The position numbers and the translations under genes are program-made. The notes under the pieces were generated by a model. The model saw only the letters and a program-made list of their open reading frames with translations. It was not told where the DNA came from and searched no databases. This document shows positions 10,330 through 21,285 of a stretch of 64,000 bases of DNA, one piece after another (the stretch's first letter is position 1; every line of letters starts with the position of its first letter). This DNA comes from Norana najaformis. Its lineage: Eukaryota > Annelida > Clitellata > Crassiclitellata > Hormogastridae. The stretch spans positions 48,053,976-48,117,975 of the forward strand of contig OZ029913.1 of assembly GCA_964023275.1 (NCBI GenBank), read 5' to 3'.

Positions 10330-11670
10330 TTAAGAATTTACACTTCCTCTAATCAACAGAGTTCAACACAAATCTAGTAATACACAATGCTTAGGATTCA
10401 ATCACTGTGGTGTCTATACTATTACACTCAAGCTGAAATTCCTAGCATACAAGATACATCTATCTCCAAAGACTCATCCAAACCAGAAGCTTCTCACCCT
10501 GAGAATCGTCTTGCGTCCCGTGCCGATTTCCTTTGACCTTTGCACCCGGACCGGATTCAGTTCAGCGTTGCCTCCGTTTGATGTTCACCCGATTCACCAG
10601 ATGTCTCTCGTCTCGTCTGTTGCTGGACAGCCCTCGTTCTCCTTGTTGCCGTCGCTTCTTGGTTGTCGACCGTTGTAGATCTCCGCGTCACTTGATTTCT
10701 GCGTCTCTCTTCGCTGGCAGCATGTAATGTTTTAAAAGACTGTTGCCACGAGACGTAATGTATAGAAAGACGTTTTGCAGTCGATCTAAAACACTAGTCA
10801 GCGGTCAGTCTTAAAACATTAGTTGGTGGTAGCGGTGATACTGGCGTCTCTTCGGGGTTTTCTTGGCGTGTTTGTTCGTTGACGAAGAATGTTCAATTGA
10901 CGCTTTTATTCTAACAACAAGTCTATTTACAACCTATTTACAGAGTCACGATGTTCTTAGACATACTGTAGCTTCACTCTCAGCTGCTAGCTTCTTTCTC
11001 CCGCACCCGTTTCGTCAGTTTGTCCGTCGTTGCAGCTTGCTTCAGCCGAGACAGGATTCCTCTTTCGCACGTCGCTGAGAGTGCTCCGCGGTTCTCGCGT
11101 CGCTGAGAGTGAACCTCGACTCGCTTGTTCACTCCCTTTTTATTCTCTCTTCCAGCTCCTAGCGGCATACATCAAAAGCATTCTTTCTTCCCCTTCCTGC
11201 CTCGCCTCATTATCATGGCTTCCTTTCCTGTAGTCTGCTAGCGGCAGACTTCAATCGACCTTCCATCTACCCTCTTCCATCGCTGCGTCATCATGGCTCG
11301 CATTCCAGTGCTCTGCCATTTGTCTTGCAGATCACAGATCTTGCAGATCCTACCAGTCCCCTCGCTTGCACGCGTTGCCCTTTGGAGCCGTGTCTGTGTG
11401 CCTTTGTCTGCCTCCTTTCCTCTGTCTGTTCTGTCTGTCGTCCGTTAGTCTTTGCATCAGTCATGCTTAATATTTCTGCCCTTTATCTACTACTAATTTA
11501 GTTCCAAATACTATAGTTAATTGTTTATATAATTAATTGTTCATCGTTTTATATAATGTCCTGTATTTGTGGCCGTATTTCGCATCATCGTCTCCTCGGT
11601 TTCCATTACAGTTCCATAGTATATTTTGGGGTAATTTGTGGTGGATACGAGAGATAATACCAATATTTTT
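10330..11670. other. No clear gene; pyrimidine-rich stretch
   Basis: The plus strand is C/T-rich from 10500 to 11480, giving Ser/Leu/Arg-rich ORFs that look spurious. On the minus strand an AATAAAAG-type signal occurs near 10905. A dispersed repeat is embedded at 10775-10895 (separate entry). An LTR origin is possible but unproven. Confidence 0.4.
10775..10895 (-). repeat. Dispersed repeat, inverted relative to 34460-34560
   Basis: Reverse complement of this stretch contains CCGAAGAGACGCCAGTATCA and then a block resembling ATGTTT...GACTGACC; 34490-34550 has CCGAAGAGACGCCAGTGTCA and the same following block. About 80-100 bp align. The plus strand here also reads TTGGTGGTAGCGGTGAT, like a tRNA-Leu-type primer-binding site, so these may be LTR-element edges. 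Confidence 0.5.
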
Positions 11671-11679
11671 TATATTTTT

Positions 11680-12896
11680 TTAGATATGATATTTATGTGT
11701 TCGTTCCATGTCAAATATATGGTCGTCAGTGTGAACTCCTTGAAATTTTGTGGATGACACCTGATTTATATTTACATTGTCAATTTTTATACTGAGATTA
11801 CATTTAGGTATAATTTTCCTCTGTGAGCTAAATAATATGAAATTAATTCTGTTAATATTTAGTGATAATTTATTTGCTTTGAACCATGCAGCCACCATTC
11901 TTATTTCTACATTAATTTTATTAACCAGCAATTCTATAGATTTATCCAACACGAATACATTAGTATCATCGGCAAACAGAATAAAATGAAGCAATGAGGA
12001 AGAGTTTGATATATCGACATATATTAAGAACAGTAGTGGGCCTAAGACAGAGCCTTGAGGTACACCAAAGGTAAGATAAGATTCACAGAAAGTGTACCTA
12101 TTATATGAAACACATTGCCTTCTATTTCATAAGTAATCAGATAACCACTTTAGACACATTCCTCGTATGCCATAATGTTCAAGTTTGTTTAACAGAATAT
12201 CACGATTCACCGTGTGAAATGTTTTACTCAAGTAAAAAAATGCCTATGAAGAACTGTTATTTATCCACTGCCTCTGCGAGTTTATCTTGTAATTTAATTA
12301 AGGCCATGTATGTTGAATGTCTTGGATGAAAACCATACTGGTTTTTATACAAAAATATTTTTTGATATAAAATATAATATGAGCCTTTCATAAATTATTT
12401 TTTCAAAGAATTTAGAAAAATAAGGTATATTGATGTGGGCCTATAGTTGCAAATGTTATTTCTCTCTCCTGATTTGAAGACAGGAACTACTTTAGCAAAC
12501 TTTAAAGTATTAGGGACTAGACCAGTTGTAATAGGGCAATTTATAATGTTAGCTAGAGGGATCGAAATTGATTCAAAGGCAGATCTGGCAATCTGAGGAT
12601 CTATTTCGTCCAAGCCACTACCATTGGGTTGGACGGAATCCTTCCGCAATGGTTATTATCTCAGTAGTTGATGTAGGTTCTATTGCGATGGATGAGATAG
12701 CAGGCTGCTTTAAAAAATCACTATACAAGTGTTTACTTTCAGTTATGTTGGTAGCTAGCTGGGGCCCAATTTTGGTAAAATAGTCACTGAATTTAGATGC
12801 AGTAAGACTTCTGTCATTGACTTCAACATCATCAATAAGGAAACTGTCTGTTATCAGAGGATCTTCTCTTTGGTGTAAAAGTGGTTTGATTATACC
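11680..12896 (-). pseudogene. LINE reverse transcriptase, 3' part of a copy split by the Gmr1-like element
   Basis: Minus-strand frames in order: 12938-12618 (pre-RT region with SKFSDYFTKIGPQLA), 12649-12395 (GLVPNTLKFAKVVPVFKSGE, then NYRPTSI, RT blocks 1-2), and 11994-11680 (LHFILFADDTNVFVLDKS, the FADD catalytic block, then AAWFKANKLSLN). Frames change between blocks, so the ORF is broken. The 5' part resumes at 18733-19245, beyond the inserted gypsy element. A jockey/CR1-superfamily non-LTR element. Confidence 0.75.
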
Positions 12897-13740
12897 TGTC
12901 ACGAATTGGCCTGATTTACAGACTAACCCTTCGTCCAAGTTATCTATTGATAATAATACCTAGGGCCTACTGTATAAGTGACTATAGGCTATATATATAC
13001 ATGTCGATGGTCGGTTGATGGTAGTGGGGTCCAAGGGGTCATGGAATTGGCATGACGTCGACCGACGAAGAGAGGAGGATAAAGACGAGGTGTGCGAACA
13101 AATGAGTTGAGTTCAGTTCAGTCTTCGGAGAAGAACGAAACGTCGTGGAACGAAAGAGTCTTCTAGAAGAACGAGTCGTCCGGTTGCGGAACGAGAGTCT
13201 TCGCAGAAGAACGTGTCGTCCGGTTGGAGAACGAAAGAGTCGTCCGTCAAGAACGGACGAAAGAAACGCAGAAGAAAGAGACGTTGCAGAACGAACGAGA
13301 CTTCGTCGAAGTACGAGGTCAGTTGTCGCTGAAGGACGGTTGGTCGCTCGCTTCAGGACGCCGCCGGTGGCCAGGACGTGTCAAAGACAGGCCGCTTCTT
13401 TCACCCGTCTACGTGGAGAGAGTCATGAAACGATTGGTGAAAACACACGACAAATAAACTGTCGCCTCGCTCCGCTCAGGACTCACCCCACCACGGAACC
13501 GTGAGTTTTAACCAGTTGGGGTTGGGGGACCTGGGAAGAGCACGGCCATCGACGGGGTGTTAGACAACGTAAAGACGTACTGTAAATATACCTCTAGTGT
13601 GTGTATATATGTTGTGTGTTAATATAAGTATAAACTTCGGTGTTGTGGTCATTGAAATATTTCTTATATCGTCACCGCTCACAACCTCCCTGGCTAGTTA
13701 GGCCCAGGGTATAACTCACCATCTCACGTAAACCGTGACA
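12897..13740 (+). repeat. 5' LTR (844 bp) of the Gmr1-like element
   Basis: Starts TGTCACGAATTGG, ends GTAAACCGTGACA. It includes a GA-rich minisatellite (about 13110-13260) built of ~40-bp units with GAACG and GTCGTCCGGTTG. It aligns end to end with 17807-18727 except for two missing minisatellite units totalling 77 bp. Confidence 0.92.
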
Positions 13741-13744
13741 AGTT

Positions 13745-13762
13745 TGGTGGTAGCGGTGGGAT
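13745..13762 (+). promoter_or_regulatory. Primer-binding site, tRNA-Leu type
   Basis: TGGTGGTAGCGGTGGGAT lies 4 bp after the LTR. Its complement corresponds to a tRNA 3' end ATCCCACCGCTACC plus CCA, which matches the acceptor/T-arm end of animal tRNA-Leu (AAG/TAG type) as I know them. Confidence 0.75.
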
Positions 13763-14350
13763 GGTGAGTTGGTTTTGAGCTGTGGCGTTGCATTAGAAAC
13801 AAACATTAAGCCACACCGACGTAGGCTATGCTGTAGACATTTGGGGATAGCGTATGAACTATTAATGGACTATGTAGTTTGAATCACATAGGGCGTATAC
13901 CAGGGTCGGGCCTCGAATAAGTAGGGCAAATTCTCAACAAAATTATAGACAAAGCAGCCTGATCCTCAATACTTGCGTGATAAAGATGAGAAAACGGAGA
14001 AGAAATTTAGGGAAAATGATGCCAACGGGCAAAAGGAGAAACAGGTTGAGGAAGAGCGAAATCAGAGTTGGCAGAACGACCGACGTTGCTATATATGCGA
14101 CAAAGCCGTGCACTCATATAGAACCTGCAAGTTTCGATTGAATGCTTCACAGAAAGCGGCAGGGTTATAGACTTCCTGGAAATCTCGAAACGGGCGGCAA
14201 ACTCAGAACTCGAAACCGAAAGCAACCGAGAAAGAGGAAAGTCCAGCATCGCTTTCAACAACGGTTAAGAAAACGCTAGAAACGGAAGCGAAGTCTACCG
14301 AGGCGGGAATTGCTGAAACCAAGGAAGGATGCGGAAACGCATGTCAGGCG
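13763..14350 (+). pseudogene. Remnant gag: nucleocapsid zinc knuckle only
   Basis: The ORF at 13973-14170 is highly charged and holds one CX2CX4HX4C zinc knuckle (CYICDKAVHSYRTC, about 14086-14127). Only ~320 bp separate the primer site from the knuckle, far too little for matrix and capsid domains of a normal ~300-residue or longer gag. A large internal deletion of gag is the simplest reading. After a stop at 14168 the plus strand continues Lys/Glu/Thr-rich toward the protease. Confidence 0.7.
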
Positions 14351-15094
14351 TTGGAAAATCTGTTGGACTATGATGAAGTCGAGTTAAAATGTGGATGCAA
14401 AGCGCACGTGATAGCAGAAGCATGTAGAGGTAGAAAAACTATAGCGGATATGAACATAACTGTCGGTTATGTGGGGGATCAGAAGGTTGAAGTTCTTCGG
14501 GATACCGGTTGCTCGTCAGTTGTTGTGGACAGGCGGTTAGTTAGAAATAATCAGTTGACCGGAAAACATGAAGTTTGTATTCTGATTGATAAAACAGTAT
14601 GAAAGGTGCCAACGGCCATCATTGACGTCAGATCAGAATATTTTACTGGGAAAGTAAAAGCACTCTGTATGAAGGAAACCTTATACGATCTCGTGATTGG
14701 AAACATACCTGGAGCCGAACTCAGGCCAAGATACGCCGATAAGTGCACTACAGTGCAAGAACGGGATTTATTAACCGAAGAAAATAAAGAGGGAGTGAAA
14801 TCGAAAGTGCCGATGAACGTGACAAACGCGGTGGAAACCAGGGGCATGAAAGAGAAAGCGAAAGTGCTTCCTAAGCCTTTACATGTTCCAGCGTTTCAGA
14901 TTGACAACATTTCCTTGGACATGCTAAAGAAAGAACAAGCTGGAGATAGCTCCCTTAAGAAATTCTGGGAATATGTGGCCAGAGCGACTCGTCTGAATCA
15001 ACTAATGCTGAGCGTGTCGTACGCTTCGACGTGGAACATGGACTACTCTATCGCAAGTTCCGGTCGCCACACCATAACTTCGGTGATGAAGTGA
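14351..15094 (+). pseudogene. Gypsy aspartic protease and linker
   Basis: The ORF 14351-14602 contains VEVLRDTGCSSVVVDRRLV, the retroviral-type DTG active site (Asp codon at 14501), following a hydrophobic strand MNITVGYVGDQK. A stop at 14600-14602 is followed immediately by an in-frame continuation at 14606-15094 (SEYFTGKVKALCMKETLYDLVIGNIPG, the usual C-terminal part of gypsy proteases) and a charged linker leading to integrase. Retropepsins work as dimers to cut Gag-Pol. Confidence 0.8.
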
Positions 15095-16330
15095 AACAGC
15101 TAGTAATCCCCTCTCAGTTAAGAACGAGAGTTATGGAAATTGCTCACAATTCTATTTTTGGAGGACACTTGGGCATTCACAAAATGCAAAAGAGAATTTT
15201 TTCACGCAATTTTTCTGGCCGGGTTGTTACAGCGATATCGCTAGATACTGTCGATTCTGTGATATTTGTCAAAGGACGGTTCCTAGAGGACGAGTTCAGA
15301 AAGTGCCTTTGATCAGGATGCCAATCATCGACACTGTGTTCAAAAGGTGTGTGGTCGATCTGATTGGGCCTTTACCGTGCTCCGAGCGAGGACACAGATA
15401 CATTCTGACATTAGTAGACTGTGCCAGCAGATATCCCGAATGTGTCGCGCTTAAACAAATCCACACATGTTCGGTCGCTGAAGCCCTGATTAGCACTTTT
15501 TCAAGAATGGGAGTGCCGGTGGAGATACTGACGGATAACGGATCGCAGTTCACAGGGTCAATGATGAAGGAAGTAGGTCGGCTTCTGTCCATCAAGCAGT
15601 TAGTGAGCACTCCTTACCACAGTCAGAACTGTGGTTTGGTTGAAAGATACAACGGAGTGATAAAACAAATGCTTCGTAAGATGTGTGCAGAGAGAGTACG
15701 AGATTGGACAGATACTTAGACCCGCTTATGTTCGCTTATCGAGAAGTGAAGAATGAAAGTACGGGCTTTGCTCCGTTTGAACTCCTGTATGGAAAATCAG
15801 TCAGAGGACCTATGGCAATATTAAAAGAACTGTGGACGAAAGAAACTGCTGAGCCTGTTGTTAAAACCACATACGCATATGTAGTAGACCTGAAGAACCG
15901 GCTTCAAGAGACTTGCCAACTGGCGCAAGAAAATCTGCAACGGGCCGGGGAAAAATACAAACGGAATTTCGACAAGCATGCAAAGCCGCGAAAGTTTGAA
16001 TCGGGAGATAAAGTGTTACTTCTGTTACCGACAGACAGTAATAAACTTCAGATGCAATGGAAAGGACCATTCGAGGTGCAAAAGCGTATGGGAGAAGCTG
16101 ATTACGTGATTAAATTAGCTCATCGGTCAAAGACTTTTCATGCTAATGTGCTGAAACGATGCTACGAACGACAATCCGAAAAGGAAAACTGTTCGATCGA
16201 GGATCGGGAAAACGATGATGGACAAGTGGTCGCAGCTGCAGTGGTGATGGAAGACCAGTCAGACTCAGAGATGGAAATTACTGGAGATAGCAATCTTCCA
16301 CTATTCAACCATCTACAAACAAAGACTTAT
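15031..16330 (+). pseudogene. Gypsy integrase, upstream of RT
   Basis: The HHCC zinc domain starts at about 15130 (AHNSIFGGHLGIHKMQKRIF) and its cysteine half is reached after a frameshift near 15220. The catalytic core follows at 15303-15719: CVVDLIGPLPCSERG (first Asp), ILTDNGSQFTG (second Asp, about 15535) and GLVERYNGVIK (Glu, about 15645). A one-base shift at about 15705 leads to DPLMFAYREVKNESTGFAPFELLYG and the C-terminal GDKVLLLLPTDSNKLQMQWKGPFEV module. Strand transfer would need the DDE triad, which is present. Position before RT is unusual for Ty3/gypsy. Confidence 0.88.
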
Positions 16331-16339
16331 AAAGAGGTG

Positions 16340-17700
16340 GTAATAAGCCAGGAACTACCCGCAGATCAGATAGAAGAGGTCGAGAAACTCCTGGAGGAAT
16401 TCCAAGATATTTTTAGCGACGTGCCTGAAGGAACCAATCTAGTGCAACATCAGATACGTCTAAGATTCCAATAAGGAAAAGGCCATATCCTATACCCTAC
16501 GCAATGCGGCAAGCACTGGATAAAGAAATTGACAGTATGATAAGAATAGGGGTGATAGAACCTTCGACAGCGGCATATGCATCTCCAATGTTGTTGGTCA
16601 GGAAAGCGGACGGATCCAACAGGCCTTGTGTAGACTTCAGAGATTTAAATCGAATCACAGTTTTCGATGCGGAACCGATGCCACAAGCGGAAGAAATCTT
16701 CGTGAAGTTGGCAGGCAGCAAATTTTTCTCTAAATTTGACTTGTCGAAAGGGTACTGGGGAATAGAAGTTGAACCAGAGTCCAAAGACTACACTTCTTTC
16801 ATGACGTCACGAGGACTGTTTCGGTTTGTTACGATGCCCTTTGGGTTGGTGACAGCTCCGGCGACCTTCTCGAGAGCTATGCGAAAACTACTGGAGGGTA
16901 GTTTCAACCTGGACAATTACTTAGATGATGTACTATGCCATACGTTGGAATGGATAGAGCATCTAAAGACGTTGAGAGATTTCTTCTCAAGAGTACGACG
17001 GGCTGGACTAACGCTGCGTCCAAGTAAGTGTCAGGTTGGAGGAAAAAGTGTTGGTTTCCTGGGTCATACAATAGGAGATGGAACAATTCAGCCAAATAAA
17101 GACAAGATTGGAACAATCGCAGAAACTTCAAGGCCAGTAACAAAGAAACAAGTCCGCTCGTATTTAGGTTTGGTGGGTTATTATCAGAAATTCATTCCAG
17201 ATTTTGCCGTTATTGCCGCACCACTAACGGATTTAACCCGAAAGAATCAACCCAACAATATTTCTTGGGGCGAGCACAAGAACTTGCTTTTCAGCAGTTA
17301 AAGAAAAGCTTAACGAGTTTCCCAATTCTTCGATTGCCAGACTGGGACGTCGAGTTCATACTCCAGACTGACCGGTCAAATTATGGATGCGGCGCCGTGC
17401 TTCTACAGGAAGTCGATAACGTAAAGCACCCTGTAGCCTACGCTAGTAGAAAGTTTATGCCAAGGGAAACACCTTATTCAACAATTGAAAGAGAGGGACT
17501 AGCCATAGTGTGGGCGCTACAGAAATTTTAGGTGTACCTATATGGAAAACACTTTTGGCTGGAGACGGATCATCAACCTTTGATTCATATCCAGAGATCA
17601 AACCCAGTCAATGGAAGGTTGATGCGCTGGGCCTTGATATTGCAGCAATATAGTTTTACTATACGTTCAATAAAAGGGTCTGAAAATGTTGGGGGGATTT
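16340..17700 (+). pseudogene. Gypsy reverse transcriptase and RNase H
   Basis: RT begins with EKLLEEFQDIFSDVPEGT at about 16380; a frameshift near 16472 precedes 16504-17301. RT blocks: PMLLVRKADGSNRPCVDFRD, FDLSKGYWGIEVEPE, FVTMPFGLVTAPATF, and the YLDD catalytic box (16918-16929), then GFLGH and YLGLVGYYQKFIPDF. RNase H at 17265-17531 has FILQTDRSNYGCGAVL and YSTIEREGLAIVWALQKF; after a stop at 17529 the frame continues with [12 protein letters not shown]. The gene ends near 17690, about 110 bp before the purine tract, with no integrase downstream. Confidence 0.9.
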
Positions 17701-17792
17701 TCTAAGTCGCCAGGAGTAAATAGAAGTAGATCAATAGACTGTACAGTAGGGCAATCGTTTTTGTTAATAGAAGAAAATCCAAGTTTCCTTTT

Positions 17793-17806
17793 AAATAGGG
17801 GGCCAT
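17793..17806 (+). promoter_or_regulatory. Polypurine tract
   Basis: AAATAGGGGGCCAT abuts the 3' LTR and fits the plus-strand primer of reverse transcription. Confidence 0.6.
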
Positions 17807-18727
17807 TGTCACGAATTGCCCTGATTTACAGACTAACGCTTCGTCCAAGTTATCTATTGATAATAATACCTAGGGCCTACTGTATAAGTGACTATAGGCT
17901 ATAAATATACATGTCGATGGTCGGTTGATGGCCGTGGTGTCCAAGGGGTCATGGTATGGGCATGACGTCGACCGACGAAGAGAGGAGGATAAAGACAAGG
18001 TGTGCGAACAAATGAGTTGAGTTCAGTTCAGTCTTCGGAGAAGAACGAAACGTCGCGAAACGCGAGTCTTCGGAGAAGAACGAAAGGTCGTGGAACGAAA
18101 GAGTCTTCTAGAAGGACGAGTCGTCCGGTTGCGGAACGAAAGAATCTTCGTAGAAGAACGTGTCGTCCGGTTGCGGAACGAGAGTCTTCGCAGAAGAACG
18201 TGTCGTCCGGTTGGAGAACGAAAGAGTCGTCCGTCAAGAACGGACGAAAGAAACGCAGAAGAAAGGGACGTTGCAGAACGAACGAGACTTCGTCGAAGTA
18301 CGAGGTCAGTTGTCGCTGAAGGACGGTTGGTCGCTCGCTTCAGGACGCCGGCGGTGGCCAGGACGTGTTAAAGACAATCCGCTTCTTTCACCCGTCTACG
18401 TGGAGAGAGTCATGAAACAATTGGTGAAAACGCACGACAAAGAAACTGTCGCCTCGCTCCGCTCAGGACTCACCCCACCACGGAACCGTGAGTTTTAACC
18501 AGTTGGGGTTGGGGGACCTGGGAAGGGCACGGCCATCGACGGGGTGTTAGAAAACGTAAAGACGTACTGTAAATATACCTCTAGTGTGTGTATATATGTT
18601 GTGTGTTAATATAAGTATAAACGTCGGTGTTGTGGTCATTGAAATATTTCTTATATCGCCACCGCTCACAACCTCCCTGGCTAGTTAGGCCCAGGGTATA
18701 ACTCACCATCTTACGTAAACCGTGACA
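17807..18727 (+). repeat. 3' LTR (921 bp) of the Gmr1-like element
   Basis: Aligns with 12897-13740. It carries two additional minisatellite units (about 35 and 42 bp) in 18055-18180, exactly accounting for its 77-bp greater length. ORFs of about 70-110 codons within it are GA-rich repeat artefacts. Confidence 0.92.
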
Positions 18728-18732
18728 ATACC

Positions 18733-19245
18733 ACAAATTCTTTCTAAGTCATTTTCGCATCTGAGAATTTTATCCATATAATAGCTTCTTTCAGCAGCTC
18801 TTCTTATTTGTTTGAATTTGTTTCTGTAAATCACAGATTTGATATTATTAGCTGTTGTGGGTTTTTTTTATATATTTAGCACATAGATGGGCTTTCTTAT
18901 TACACGACTTTAATAATGCTTTAGACATCCAGTGTTGTTTGAACTTATGGTGCTTACTTTGGTGGCTATTTACTAGTGGAAAGGCTACCTCATATATAGA
19001 TTTATGTTTATCAATGAATATGGCATAGGCATGGGATGGGTCACCTTGTTGGCATCCATTGTTGACATTAGTCCAGTTAAACTCATTTAACAAATTCGGA
19101 AATTTACATTTGACAACGCCACCTCCTCGTCCATTACTCCTACATTTGCATAGAAACGTATGTCCAGGTATAATGACTGTGGTTGCTGTATCCCTATCCA
19201 GTCACATTTCTGTTACCACCAAAATAGTTGCCTGGGTTTAAGGTA
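18733..19245 (-). pseudogene. LINE 5' part split by the Gmr1-like element
   Basis: Minus strand from 19245: IPGHTFLCKCRSNGRGGGVV matches the endonuclease-domain GRGGGVA block; then a deletion, then 19093-18848 gives the endonuclease-to-RT linker (NEFNWTNVN, and KHHKFKQHWMSKALLKSCNKK). The remainder continues at 12896 and downward. Confidence 0.65.
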
Positions 19246-19371
19246 GTAGGATGCCTATTTCAGATACAGTAACTTATGAAGCAGACTACTACAACTGAGA
19301 TGCAGAGGTTGACTGGTCTGTTTGCTAAAAAGTAGTAATGATTTCTTCTGAACACACGAGTAGTAAGGTAA

Positions 19372-19458
19372 GAGCGGGTTTAACTTCACCCCCCAACCAA
19401 GGGCGGGTTTAACTTCACCTCCCAAACAGGGGCGGGTTTAACTTCACCTCCCAAACAC
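19372..19458 (+). repeat. 30-bp tandem repeat, three copies
   Basis: GGCGGGTTTAACTTCACCTC is repeated at 19372 (AGCGGG variant), 19401 and 19431, i.e. every ~30 bp. It is followed by an ATA/TAA-rich run at 19466-19505. Confidence 0.85.
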
Positions 19459-19739
19459 GTACATCTATAATAATAATAATAATAATTAATAAATAATAAA
19501 TATAATTTAATAAAATATTTAATGAAATGAAAGATCACGTGACATATAGGACATTGCTTAAATATAGTAAGTTTCAATATGATTCATATATAGCTCAATA
19601 AAAACAATAAATATAAAGGCGCTATAGAAGTATTTAGATTAGATTTGGAAGAAGGAAGAAAGAAGAATTGAATTCCTTTAAATTTTTACTGTTTTGAAGC
19701 GATTGCGTCTTCATTTGCTTGGTCTCTGCCTATACAAAT

Positions 19740-19905
19740 CTTATACTCACGCACACATACACGAAAACGTGTAGAAATGCACATAGTCAAACACGCGAAC
19801 ATACGTAGGTAGGCAAATACACACAGACAAACGCGCAGACAAACGAGCAGACAAACATGCAGACAAACACACACAAACATACAGACACACACAAGCTCTT
19901 AAAGG
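19740..19905 (+). repeat. CA/CAGACAAAC-rich simple repeat
   Basis: Low-complexity CACACA and CAGACAAAC runs. The Cys/Val-rich ORFs on the minus strand here are composition artefacts. About 20200-20410 also has CT and CTGT runs. Confidence 0.8.
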
Positions 19906-20679
19906 TACAAATAGTCTACGAATAGTCATGTGACCATATCATTAGTGTCCAAGCATTGTGGCCTACACATTTATGACTTTGATGAACAGATGTGATAAAT
20001 ATAGGCCTAAAATCGACATTAAACACGAATATTCGCTTATCAGTCTATCGATAATTAACGATAGGTCTTATTGTAGTAAACGTTCTATTCTAAACAATCA
20101 TACTTTGCAAATGCGACTTTCAGCCATAGAAATTAAGGAAAACTATGGATAATAAGAATTTAACGATTTAATCCCTTTCCGAAATTTTCAATTATAATCA
20201 CAGTTCGAACAAGTAGCCTCTTAAAGTTATCCGCCACATTCCTCCCTTCAGCCATATTCGCACAACGATTGTGAAGTGTGGCGACTTTGAACCTCCGTCG
20301 CCAGTTATTGCCGACGTTCAACAGAGCACCTCTCTCTCTTTCTCTATGTGTCTATCTCTCCGTCTCACACTCTCGGTCTGTCTGTCTGTCTATCTGTCTC
20401 TCAGCTTATCTATATTAATTCTTAATTGTATTAAGCAAGATAGAAAAATGGAGATCATAGTAGGAATGGAGAAGACGAAGGAGGGCAAGCCATTCTTTTT
20501 CAATTGCTAGGGACGATTTTCAGTCATTCACTCGCGCTCTACTGTTCTCTTGCCTAAATCCTTCCCACCACCAAAGAACTATGATTCAATAGATCGATAA
20601 TCAGTCGTTGTATAGATACATATATGTCGATTTTTGTCCCTATATGAGTTCCAATAACCGTTTTATATCATTCTCAGTC

Positions 20680-21240
20680 ATGGATCCTACGTGGAAGTAC
20701 CCTTTTTCTTTTATTGTATGCGGACCATCAGGATGCGGTAAAACGCAATTTACGCTTCGTTTTGTAGATCATTTGCCACACGTGGTAAAACCTTCAATCG
20801 AAAAGATCATGTGGTGCTATGGGATTTATCAAGATATATTTGACAAATACCCACAAATTCAGTTTCACGTAGGTCTTCCCGACTTGAACATATTCGATGG
20901 AAAAGAAAAGACTTTTTTATATTAGACGATTTCATGAGCGAAACATGAAAGGGTGACTAAAATATTTACAAAGATCAGCCACCACAAAGACAAAATCTGT
21001 TTTATCAAAGCAAACACACCAGAACTATAAGTCTCAACGCATCCTATTCGGTTATATTCAAATCTGAGCAGACAGATGTTGCCCGGAAAGTCCAATTTTA
21101 TGCTAGAGGCGTTCAGCGATGCAACGTTGGTGCCGTTTGGCTATCTGTTAGTCGATCTTAGACCCGATACCGACGAGAGGTGTAGATTAAGAACTAACAT
21201 ATTTCCCCGCGAAATCCATTATGTGTATGTGAGAAAGTGA
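20680..21240 (+). pseudogene. Polinton packaging ATPase (FtsK/HerA type), broken
   Basis: The reading frame from ATG 20680 has FIVCGPSGCGKTQFTLRFV with a Walker A P-loop at 20722-20745. It stops at 20923 by frameshift; in another frame the following bases give FLLDDFM, the likely Walker B segment. The C-terminal region (FMLEAFSDATLVPFGYLLVD to VYVRK at 21240) is readable downstream with further breaks. The enzyme would power genome packaging into the capsid. Assignment rests on the P-loop with its flanking residues and the neighbours. Confidence 0.8.
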
Positions 21241-21285
21241 ATACATATAAATTCGTGCAGAACGTCTAGCGCTCATTCATTTTAA

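Larger units (their letters stand above)
12897..18727 (+). mobile_element. Ty3/gypsy LTR retrotransposon with integrase before RT (Gmr1-like)
   Basis: Two LTRs (12897-13740 and 17807-18727) start TGTCACGAATT and end ACCGTGACA. The insertion is flanked by a 5-bp duplication ATACC (12892-12896 and 18728-18732). A primer site follows the 5' LTR and a purine tract precedes the 3' LTR. The internal order is nucleocapsid zinc knuckle, protease, integrase, RT, RNase H. Integrase upstream of RT is the defining feature of the Gmr1 group of Ty3/gypsy elements, described from deuterostomes. LTRs look only a few percent different, so insertion is fairly recent. Yet pol has several single-base frameshifts and most of gag is absent, so this copy is defective unless sequencing indels explain some breaks. 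Confidence 0.88.

Noticed and set aside
10533-11233. Ser/Arg/Leu-rich plus-strand ORFs
   Set aside because: Pyrimidine-rich sequence giving overlapping ORFs in different frames with no conserved motif.
13145-13504. Arg/Glu-rich ORFs inside the LTRs (also 18002-18498)
   Set aside because: They come from the GA-rich LTR minisatellite, appear in several frames at once, and lie in non-coding LTR.
19686-19929. Cys/Val-rich minus-strand ORFs
   Set aside because: Encoded by CA/CAGA simple repeat; composition only.
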